NCBI GenBank assembly: GCA_009920225.1
Contig: RGAJ01000138.1
Span: 1-5,636 of the forward strand
Length of the DNA: 5,636 bases
Reading direction: 5' to 3'
DNA from: Paracoccaceae bacterium
GTDB taxonomy: Bacteria; Pseudomonadota; Alphaproteobacteria; Rhodobacterales; Rhodobacteraceae
Positions 1 through 5,636 of this stretch are shown here, one piece after another (within the stretch, counting starts at the first letter, position 1; each line of letters opens with the position of its first letter). The notes under the pieces are model-generated. The model saw only the letters and a program-made list of their open reading frames with translations, was not told where the DNA came from and searched no databases. Both the position numbers and the translations under genes were made by a program.

Positions 1-1419
1 CTTGAGGATACAAAGCTGAGCGACAAACAACGCGAAAGCGTAAATGCGATGCGGGCCTCTGCAAACTTGATGCAGCACCACGTCAATGACGTTCTGGACA
101 TTTCACGGTTTGATGCGGGGAAATCAACCGTCACCGAAGAGGTCGTGGACATCGATGGATTGCTGCATCAGATCGTGAATGAATTGGGCGAACAAGCGCA
201 ACAAAATCGCAACAAAATCACGTTCAAAAACATCGATGGAAAAACAAGATCGGTTATCACAGACCGCCACAAGCTGCGGCAGATCCTGAACAACCTTATC
301 GACAATGGGAATAAATTTACCCGCGACGGCAGCATTTCCATTGAAGTCGAAAAGATCGACGAAACCAGCGAAAACTTTATGCTGGAATTTCGCGTGTTTG
401 ACACTGGGATTGGTATCCACCACAAAGACATTGACCGTATTTTCAATGACTTTGAAACCATCGATTCCGCATATACCCGTTCTGTCGAGGGCGTGGGACT
501 GGGGCTTGGGATTGTGCGCCGATTGGTCCAAGCCTTGGGCGGAACCATTGGCGTAGAAAGCACAGAAGACGTCGGAAGCCTGTTTTGGGTGCGCATTCCC
601 GTCACCAAAAGCCGTTTGGATTGGCGCGGGGACACAACATCGCCTAACGTCGATGTTGAACATATCAAACCGATGAAAATCTTGATGGTCGAAGACAATC
701 AAATCAATCGGTATGTTCTGCGTGAAATGCTGACTGCGGCTGGCCACACAGTCGACGAGGCCGAGAATGGCGAAGACGGTGTGAAAGCGGCCAATTCCAA
801 AAAATATGATGTGATATTGATGGATATCAGTATGCCGATTAAGGACGGGGTCACAGCCTCAACCGAAATTCGCGCAGGCACGGGTCGTTCATCCAACAGC
901 CCGATCATCGTCAGGACCGCCCACGCCCTACCCCACGAAATTGAAAATTTTCAAAAGGTGGGTATTACGGATATATTGAAAAAACCAATTGAAAAATCTC
1001 AACTTTTTTGGAAACTTGCTAAATTGCAAGCAGGGGAAAGTCATTCGGCACAGGAACGGGAACACGCTATGAGCAATTCAAACATAGATATCGATCGCAT
1101 CAATGAAATGAAAGAACAGCTTGGCGAAGCGACGCTTCACACACTGTTTGCACGCTTTAGCGCCGAGGCAGATGCGATAGTACAAAAAATGAATAGCCCC
1201 GAAGCACGGTCCCAAGATGTTCTTGAATTGGTCGCAGAAATGCACAAAGTCGCTGGTTCGTCCGCCGCATTGGGCGTGGCGGGAATGCAAAAACAGCTCA
1301 ATATTATGGAGCATTGTGGCAAGACTGGCGAACTTGATCGTCTTTGGGTCGAAGCCGAGGATTTGGCCACCCTGTGGGGAAATTGCAAATCCTCTCTGAC
1401 CCACCATGGCTATTTGTGA
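1..1419 (+). CDS. Hybrid sensor histidine kinase, C-terminal part (HisKA end, HATPase, receiver, Hpt); 5' end outside window
   Basis: This is the C-terminal 472 residues of a multistep phosphorelay kinase. The reading frame is open from base 1, so the ATG at 49 is internal and not the start. Residues 1-40 are the second HisKA helix, ending in DVLDISRFDAGK; the phospho-histidine lies upstream of the window. The ATPase domain (about 76-200) has its N-box Asn at 102, G1 box DTGIGI from 134, and a G2 box GVGLGLG at 164-170. The receiver (about 226-340) has acidic residues E231/D232, phospho-acceptor D275 in LMDISMP, T306 and K328. An Hpt domain (about 360-460) carries the likely phospho-His at 415 in MHKVAGSSAALG. 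Phosphate would pass His-Asp-His and then to an unidentified response regulator. No membrane segment is visible in the part present. Family knowledge: similar HK-REC-Hpt proteins are common in roseobacters. The stimulus is unknown. Confidence 0.95.
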   Translation, partial: LEDTKLSDKQRESVNAMRASANLMQHHVNDVLDISRFDAGKSTVTEEVVDIDGLLHQIVNELGEQAQQNRNKITFKNIDGKTRSVITDRHKLRQILNNLIDNGNKFTRDGSISIEVEKIDETSENFMLEFRVFDTGIGIHHKDIDRIFNDFETIDSAYTRSVEGVGLGLGIVRRLVQALGGTIGVESTEDVGSLFWVRIPVTKSRLDWRGDTTSPNVDVEHIKPMKILMVEDNQINRYVLREMLTAAGHTVDEAENGEDGVKAANSKKYDVILMDISMPIKDGVTASTEIRAGTGRSSNSPIIVRTAHALPHEIENFQKVGITDILKKPIEKSQLFWKLAKLQAGESHSAQEREHAMSNSNIDIDRINEMKEQLGEATLHTLFARFSAEADAIVQKMNSPEARSQDVLELVAEMHKVAGSSAALGVAGMQKQLNIMEHCGKTGELDRLWVEAEDLATLWGNCKSSLTHHGYL

Positions 1420-1484
1420 TATTCGTTTGTATTAACACATAAATTTCGCTGTACAGACTCAAATCCGCAATCTAGCGTCAGCGC

Positions 1485-2693
1485 ATGACACTTCACGATA
1501 CCCCTTATTCTTGGTTGCGGCTTTTCCTATCTGTGCTGATTGCAATTATCGGTAACGTCGGGATGTGGGCAATCGTTGTGGTTATGCCGACGATGCAAAC
1601 CGAATTGGCTGTGGATCGCGGCGACGCGTCTTTGCCTTATACAATGACCATGGTTGGGTTTGCCTTGGGCAACTATCTGATTGGCCGTTTTGTTGATCGG
1701 TTTGGCATTGTGTGGACCTTGATCTTTGCGTCATGCATCAATGCGGGTTCGTTTTGGGCAATCAGCGTGTCGCCAAATCTGTTCTGGATATCGGTGTTTC
1801 AAATGGCTTTGGGCTTTGGCACCGCTGCGACCTTTGGACCGTTGATTGCAGATGTGTCACAATGGTTCCTAAGACGACGCGGCATTGCCGTCGCAATTGC
1901 AGCAAGCGGGAATTACCTGTCAGGCGCGATATGGCCCATGGCCCTGTCCGGCATCATGCTTGATGGTGGATGGCGCGACGTCTATGAAATCCTTGCGGTT
2001 TTGTGCTTGGCAATCATGATCCCTTTGTCATTGCTGTTGCGACGTTCAATCGACCAGGCCTCTGTCGCCCGTTCTGACCAATTATCAGAATCGCGATTGG
2101 CAAGCTTACCCGTATCAACCAATTCTCTGATTTGGCTGTTGGGGATTGCGGGGATCGGATGCTGCGTCGCGATGTCGATGCCACAGGTGCACATCGTCGC
2201 TTATTGTGTCGATCTGGGATATGGCCCCGCAGTTGGTGCGGAAATGCTGTCGCTGATGTTGTTGGGCGGCGTTGTATCGCGCCTCATCGCGGGGGCGTTT
2301 TCCGACAAATTGGGCGGATTGAAAACACTCTTGATCAGTTCATCGTTGCAATGTTTGGGGTTAATCCTGTTTCTGCCTTATGACGGCTTGGTATCGCTTT
2401 ATGTGGTGTCGGCGCTGTTTGGATTGTCACAAGGCGGGATCGTACCAAGCTATGCGATTATTGTGCGTGAATACCTTCCGTCAAAGCGGGCGGGTGAACA
2501 GGTTGGCTTTGTTCTTATGGCAACCATTGTTGGCATGGCTTTGGGCGGTTGGATGTCCGGCTGGATCTATGAAGTTGGCGGGTCCTATTTCTGGGCATTT
2601 TTGAACGGCATCGGTTGGAACATCCTAAATATCGCCATCGTCGGTTTCCTAACTTGGCGTGCTGCGGTCGTGATGCGGTCAATCGCGGCTTAG
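1485..2693 (+). CDS. MFS transporter, monocarboxylate / oxalate-formate antiporter-like, 12 TM
   Basis: This 402-residue inner-membrane protein has about twelve hydrophobic segments, near 10-33, 50-68, 75-95, 99-120, 132-155, 164-185, 213-233, 247-268, 280-298, 302-325, 340-360 and 367-392. A polar loop at about 186-210 separates the two halves. The MFS motif A is visible between TM2 and TM3 (GRFVDRFG, from residue 67) and degenerately between TM8 and TM9 (AGAFSDKLGG, 269-278). The segment PQVHIVAYCVDLG (233-245) resembles the start of the second half in monocarboxylate/oxalate-formate type carriers, so a small carboxylate is the best guess; this is inference. An in-frame TAG at 1473 leaves the ATG at 1485 as the earliest start, and later ATGs would cut TM1. 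No convincing Shine-Dalgarno sequence precedes it. It lies 65 bp after the kinase, and its 3' end overlaps the opposing SDR gene. Confidence 0.9.
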   Translation: MTLHDTPYSWLRLFLSVLIAIIGNVGMWAIVVVMPTMQTELAVDRGDASLPYTMTMVGFALGNYLIGRFVDRFGIVWTLIFASCINAGSFWAISVSPNLFWISVFQMALGFGTAATFGPLIADVSQWFLRRRGIAVAIAASGNYLSGAIWPMALSGIMLDGGWRDVYEILAVLCLAIMIPLSLLLRRSIDQASVARSDQLSESRLASLPVSTNSLIWLLGIAGIGCCVAMSMPQVHIVAYCVDLGYGPAVGAEMLSLMLLGGVVSRLIAGAFSDKLGGLKTLLISSSLQCLGLILFLPYDGLVSLYVVSALFGLSQGGIVPSYAIIVREYLPSKRAGEQVGFVLMATIVGMALGGWMSGWIYEVGGSYFWAFLNGIGWNILNIAIVGFLTWRAAVVMRSIAA

Positions 2694-3547
2694 TCCGTTT
2701 GGTCTTGCAACATCTTGCGAAGGCCCGACCGAAAATCGGGGTAAAACAAGTCAACGCCTAATTCTGCTTTGATCCGCTCATTTGAAACGCGCTTGCTTTC
2801 GGCGTAAAAACTGCGTGCCATCGGGCTCAGATCGGCATTTTCAAAATCAACCTCGGGCGGTTGCGGCATCCCCAAAAGATCGGCCGCGTAGCCAATCACA
2901 TCTTGCGGCGGGGCGGGATCATCATCGCACACATTGTAAATTGCACCCGCCTTCGGGTTTTGAATCGATGCAGACAAGGTTTGTGCGATATCATCAACAT
3001 GAATGCGGCTAAAGACCTGATCCTTTTTGATTATGCGTTGCGCTGTGCCATTTCTGACCTTGGCAAACGGCCCGCGCCCTGGCCCGTAAATACCCGCCAA
3101 CCGAAAGATATGCAGGGGCAGATCCGCGATTTCGCGCCACTGCCCTTCTGCAAGCTGTCGAAGCTGCCCACGCTTGGTAGACGGTTGTAGCTCCGACGCT
3201 TCATCGACCCATCCACCCTTGCGATCACCATAGACACCCGTTGTTGATAAATATCCAACCCACGTGAAACGTGCGGCATTGCGTGCCAAGCTGTCGGCAT
3301 ACAGCGCCAAAACAGGATCACCCGCATCATCGGGGGCCACAGACGTCAGAACACATTGGCAGGTTTCAAGACAGTCTTTGACAGCCTCGCCCCCCCAAAG
3401 AACAGGAATTATGCCTTGTGACCGCAGATCATCGAACTTGGACTGCGAACGAGTGGTTCCATAGATGGTCCAGCCTTGCGGTATCAAGACGCGCGCCAAC
3501 GCGGCGGCAGAATATCCGTGCCCAAAAGAAACCAGTGTCTTTTCCAT
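2690..3547 (-). CDS. Atypical SDR / NAD(P)-dependent epimerase-like protein (YeeZ-like)
   Basis: This 285-residue cytosolic protein has a Rossmann fold. The N-terminal nucleotide-binding turn is GHGYSA (9-14), a GxGxxA form, followed by T31/T32/R33 at the end of the second strand. YLSTTGVYGD (99-108) is the serine/threonine strand of extended SDR proteins; FRLAGIYGPGRG (148-159) and RIHVDDIA (181-188) are further family landmarks. The classical YxxxK pair is absent: the aligned position, upstream of A133/E134, reads RGQLR (126-130). YGDRK at 106-110 fits YxxxK but sits too early and is probably coincidental. Atypical SDR families related to E. coli YeeZ often lack the Tyr, so this looks like family divergence and not decay. 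Substrate and reaction are unknown. The start is supported by AAAGGTGG three bases upstream of the ATG. Transcription is convergent with the transporter and divergent from the thiolase. Confidence 0.9.
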   Translation of the reverse strand: MEKTLVSFGHGYSAAALARVLIPQGWTIYGTTRSQSKFDDLRSQGIIPVLWGGEAVKDCLETCQCVLTSVAPDDAGDPVLALYADSLARNAARFTWVGYLSTTGVYGDRKGGWVDEASELQPSTKRGQLRQLAEGQWREIADLPLHIFRLAGIYGPGRGPFAKVRNGTAQRIIKKDQVFSRIHVDDIAQTLSASIQNPKAGAIYNVCDDDPAPPQDVIGYAADLLGMPQPPEVDFENADLSPMARSFYAESKRVSNERIKAELGVDLFYPDFRSGLRKMLQDQTD

Positions 3548-3606
3548 AACCCACCTTTGTTTTGCCGATCCCTAACCAACATGATGATTTTGACGGAACG
3601 TTCAAG

Positions 3607-3634
3607 CTGACATTTGATGTGTGATCTGCATAAT
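3607..3634 (+). promoter_or_regulatory. Candidate sigma-70-type promoter for the thiolase gene
   Basis: CTGACA at 3607-3612 and CATAAT at 3629-3634 are separated by 16 bp. Each hexamer matches five of six bases of the housekeeping consensus. Transcription would begin near 3641, leaving a leader of about 20 nt that contains the ribosome site AAGAGG (3649-3654). A second, weaker candidate lies just upstream: TTGACG (3590-3595), 17 bp, TTTGAT (3613-3618). The palindrome GAACGTTC (3596-3603) sits between the two -35 elements and could bind a regulator. All of this is pattern matching. Confidence 0.45.
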
Positions 3635-3660
3635 CAACCCAAATCGACAAGAGGATCATC

Positions 3661-4836
3661 ATGACAGATATCGTAATTTTGGGCGGTGCCCGTACCGCCA
3701 TTGGCACATTCGGCGGATCGCTTGCAGGCACATCGCCCATCGAATTAGGGACGATTGCATCAAAGGCCGCACTGGAGCGCGCAGGTGTCGAAGGTGGTCA
3801 AATCGGGCATGTTGCGTTTGGACATGTGATCAACACCGAACCGCGTGACATGTACCTAAGCCGGGTGGCCGCGATGGACGCAGGTGTTCCAAACACAACC
3901 CCCGCGATGAACGTCAATCGCCTGTGCGGATCTGGGGCACAGGCCATCGTGTCCGTTGTGCAATCATTGATGTTGGGCGACGCTGACTTCGGACTTGCAG
4001 GCGGCGCCGAATGTATGAGCCGTTCCCCCTATATCATCCAGGATCAACGCTGGGGCGCAAAGATGGGCGACATCAAAACGCTTGATATGATGTTGGGTGC
4101 ACTGAACTGTCCGTTTGGAACCGGTCACATGGGTGTCACCGCAGAAAACGTTGCGCGGGAACATGACATCACCCGCCAAGCCCAAGACGCATTCGCCATG
4201 ACAAGCCAGGAACGCGCCGCCAAAGCCATTGCAGAGGGCCTGTTCAAAGATCAAATCACGCCCGTGATGGTCAAACACAAACGCGACATGATCCCATTTG
4301 AAATCGATGAACATCCCAAACAAACGACGCTTGACGCGCTTGGCGGGTTGCGGGCTGTGTTCGAAAAAGACGGAACAGTTACCGCAGGCAATGCATCAGG
4401 CATTAACGATGGTGCGGCGGCGATCGTGCTCGCGCGTGCAGACGCGGCAGAGCGTGCAGGATTGAAGCCACGCGCCCGTGTGTTGGGATATGCCCATGCG
4501 GGTGTGCGCCCCGAAGTCATGGGCATTGGCCCTGTTCCTGCCGTGGAAAACCTATTGGCGAAAACGGGTTTGTCCATCACAGATTTTGACGTCATTGAAA
4601 GCAACGAAGCCTTTGCAGCACAGGCCCTAGCCGTGAACAAAGGATTGGGTTTGGACCCTGCCAAGGTAAACCCCAATGGTGGCGCAATTGCGCTGGGTCA
4701 CCCTGTTGGTGCAACAGGATGTATCATTACCATTAAAACGCTGTACGAACTTGAACGCATCGGTGGCGGTAAAGGATTGATCACGATGTGCATTGGCGGT
4801 GGCCAAGGCATCGCAATCGCGATCGAAACCTGTTGA
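3661..4836 (+). CDS. bktB: Beta-ketothiolase / acetyl-CoA C-acetyltransferase (BktB/PhaA-type, EC 2.3.1.9/2.3.1.16)
   Basis: This is a full-length 391-residue biosynthetic-type thiolase. It joins two acyl-CoAs to a beta-ketoacyl-CoA and CoA, or runs the reverse cleavage, in the cytosol as a likely tetramer. The nucleophile is C89 in NRLCGSGAQ; N315 lies in NEAFAAQ, H347 in GHPVGATG, and the acid/base C377 in MCIGGGQG. Lengths and spacings match the family. GTFGGSL (16-22), TEPRDMYL (59-66), MLGAL and GVTAENVA resemble the Cupriavidus BktB enzyme, which also accepts longer chains, more than classical PhaA; this comparison is from memory. The symbol is therefore tentative, with phaA or atoB as alternatives. 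AAGAGG six bases before the ATG supports the start. No phaB, phaC or CoA-transferase gene is adjacent. A strong hairpin 13 bp after the stop suggests it is transcribed alone. Possible roles are PHA precursor supply or beta-oxidation. Confidence 0.96.
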   Translation: MTDIVILGGARTAIGTFGGSLAGTSPIELGTIASKAALERAGVEGGQIGHVAFGHVINTEPRDMYLSRVAAMDAGVPNTTPAMNVNRLCGSGAQAIVSVVQSLMLGDADFGLAGGAECMSRSPYIIQDQRWGAKMGDIKTLDMMLGALNCPFGTGHMGVTAENVAREHDITRQAQDAFAMTSQERAAKAIAEGLFKDQITPVMVKHKRDMIPFEIDEHPKQTTLDALGGLRAVFEKDGTVTAGNASGINDGAAAIVLARADAAERAGLKPRARVLGYAHAGVRPEVMGIGPVPAVENLLAKTGLSITDFDVIESNEAFAAQALAVNKGLGLDPAKVNPNGGAIALGHPVGATGCIITIKTLYELERIGGGKGLITMCIGGGQGIAIAIETC

Positions 4837-4849
4837 TCAGATAACGAGC

Positions 4850-4878
4850 GCGGATGCCCGATCCCATCGGGCATCCGC
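4850..4878 (+). terminator. Perfect 13-bp inverted repeat, probable transcription terminator of the thiolase gene
   Basis: The arms at 4850-4862 and 4866-4878 are exact reverse complements, with 9 of 13 pairs G-C, around a CCC loop. It begins 13 bp after the thiolase stop. No T-run follows (the next bases are ACCATTCAAATCC), so it is not a textbook intrinsic terminator. It may act as a U-poor terminator, as an RNA 3'-end stabiliser, or with Rho. It separates the thiolase from the next kinase gene and its upstream site. Confidence 0.7.
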
Positions 4879-4896
4879 ACCATTCAAATCCTAGAT

Positions 4897-4911
4897 TTAA
4901 GAAAATCTTAA
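4897..4911. promoter_or_regulatory. Candidate CtrA-binding site (TTAA-N7-TTAA)
   Basis: The sequence TTAAGAAAATCTTAA is an exact full match to the TTAA-N7-TTAA consensus known for the alphaproteobacterial response regulator CtrA. It is also a palindrome (TTAAGA-AAA-TCTTAA). It lies 45 bp upstream of the ATG of the PAS kinase, downstream of the thiolase hairpin, and so is placed to control the kinase. No obvious -10 hexamer at an ideal distance was seen. The match is direct; binding is inference. Confidence 0.5.
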
Positions 4912-4956
4912 TCACCCTATGACCAAATATCGAAAATTCGGTCATCGGAGTGATCA

Positions 4957-5636
4957 ATGTCAATCGCAAATAAATTGGCAGAAGAACGTCGCGCGCGATT
5001 GGCAGCGGAACGATTGCTGGAACTTAAACAGGCAGAATTGTTTGCCGCAAATCGCAAGCTTGGCCGTCGCGCCAAAGCGTTGAGCGACGAAATCGTCGAA
5101 ACCCGCGCCGAAATCACCACTGTTCGCGATGAAAACCAACGTGTGAAATCCGATTTAACGGTTGCACATCAAAAGATTGAATTGGTTGAACAACGCCTTT
5201 GGCATTCCATCGAAACAATTCACGACGGTTTTGCCATGTTCGATATCGACAACGGCATGGTCATGGCCAATCGCGCCTATCTGTCGGTCTTTGACGGGCT
5301 CGAGGAAATTGGACCAGGTGTCAGTTACGCACGCATATTGCAGCTATTGACCGAAGAGGGGATCGTAAACGTCGGTCAACACACCGCAGCAGAATGGCGC
5401 GCAACGATGATGCAACGTTGGCAATCGCGCGATCCAAGCCCCGTCGTGATCCGCCTGTGGAACGATGAATACATCCGACTGATTGATCGCCGTGGACATG
5501 GCGGCGATGTGGTCAGCCTTGCGCTGAACATCACAGATACTGTGAAATATGAAAAGGCGATCAAAGCAGAACAAAAGAACGCCGAAGCCGCAAACCGTGC
5601 AAAATCTGCGTTCCTTGCGAATATGAGCCACGAAAT
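4957..5636 (+). CDS. PAS-domain sensor histidine kinase, N-terminal part; 3' end outside window
   Basis: The first 226 residues of a cytosolic sensor kinase are present; no signal peptide or membrane segment is seen. Residues 1-80 are rich in Glu, Arg, Lys, Ala and Leu with heptad-like spacing and predict a long coiled coil. A PAS domain follows (about 82-198), with SIETIHDGFAMFD (84-96) as its first strands and NITDTVKYEK (191-200) at its exit. A charged linker helix (200-217) then leads into the HisKA H-box FLANMSHE, with the predicted autophosphorylated His at 225. The window ends one full codon later, so ATPase, receiver or Hpt domains cannot be seen; relatives are usually hybrid kinases. 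GGAG (4947-4950), six bases before the ATG, supports the start. A CtrA-like site lies in its upstream region. The PAS ligand is unknown; no conserved heme or flavin Cys motif is evident. Confidence 0.93.
   Translation, partial: MSIANKLAEERRARLAAERLLELKQAELFAANRKLGRRAKALSDEIVETRAEITTVRDENQRVKSDLTVAHQKIELVEQRLWHSIETIHDGFAMFDIDNGMVMANRAYLSVFDGLEEIGPGVSYARILQLLTEEGIVNVGQHTAAEWRATMMQRWQSRDPSPVVIRLWNDEYIRLIDRRGHGGDVVSLALNITDTVKYEKAIKAEQKNAEAANRAKSAFLANMSHE

Noticed and set aside
124..747. Long open frame on the minus strand opposite the first kinase
   Set aside because: It lies wholly opposite an ATPase and receiver region with intact motifs, and its translation resembles no known domain. It is a shadow of the real gene.
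1449..1456. Palindrome CTGTACAG between the first kinase and the transporter
   Set aside because: A single 8-bp palindrome without a repeat or a clear promoter nearby is expected by chance and is not enough for an operator call.
4251..4676. Minus-strand open frame of 141 codons inside the thiolase gene
   Set aside because: The plus strand encodes a complete thiolase with every catalytic residue. The minus-strand product is low-complexity Ala/Ser/Pro-rich, as expected from antisense reading.
4920..4944. Inverted repeat TGACC...GGTCA with an inner CGAA/TTCG pair before the second kinase
   Set aside because: The arms are short and interrupted by an unpaired seven-base stretch, and the two stems compete for one base. 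It is too weak to call an operator or riboswitch.
5629..5636. The window might be a closed circle in which the last kinase continues into the first
   Set aside because: Joining the last base to base 1 shifts frame and meets a stop within a few codons, and about 16 residues of H-box helix would be missing. The ends show no shared sequence. They are best read as plain window edges of two different genes.
1..5636. Search for insertion sequences, tRNA genes, CRISPR repeats or defence genes
   Set aside because: No transposase, terminal repeats, tRNA-like cloverleaf, regularly spaced repeats or defence-type domains were seen. All sizeable coding stretches are explained by the five genes listed.

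Overview
The window looks like chromosomal DNA from a marine alphaproteobacterium of the Rhodobacteraceae (roseobacter group). This rests on recognisable protein styles: a PAS hybrid kinase with a long charged N-terminal coil, a BktB-type thiolase, and an atypical YeeZ-like SDR protein. Base composition is moderate and a CtrA-type site is present. The genus cannot be fixed from sequence alone; moderate-GC roseobacters such as the Octadecabacter/Loktanella/Sulfitobacter cluster would fit. The assignment is inference.

Layout, left to right: (1) 1-1419 (+), the C-terminal part of a hybrid histidine kinase (end of HisKA, ATPase, receiver, Hpt), entering from outside the window. (2) 1485-2693 (+), a 12-TM MFS transporter of the monocarboxylate / oxalate-formate antiporter type. 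(3) 2690-3547 (-), an atypical SDR / NAD(P)-dependent epimerase-like protein, convergent with the transporter; the two stop codons overlap by 3 bp inside a shared TTAG. (4) A divergent 113-bp intergenic region with plausible promoter elements for the next gene. (5) 3661-4836 (+), a complete beta-ketothiolase with all catalytic residues. (6) A perfect 13-bp hairpin just after the thiolase, probably its terminator, then an exact TTAA-N7-TTAA sequence matching the CtrA-binding consensus. (7) 4957 to the window end (+), the N-terminal part of a cytosolic PAS-domain histidine kinase, cut two codons after the predicted phospho-accepting histidine.

The genes do not form one pathway. Two phosphorelay kinases, each cut by a window edge, flank three metabolic or transport genes. 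The thiolase would make or break acetoacetyl-CoA or longer beta-ketoacyl-CoA, as in polyhydroxyalkanoate synthesis or fatty-acid breakdown, but no reductase, synthase or CoA-transferase gene accompanies it. The transporter may carry a small carboxylate, but nothing here names the substrate. The most interesting regulatory observation is the CtrA-like site in front of the second kinase, which suggests that this kinase belongs to the CtrA regulon. No mobile element, CRISPR array, RNA gene or clearly undescribed system was found. No gene-free stretch exceeds about 120 bases.
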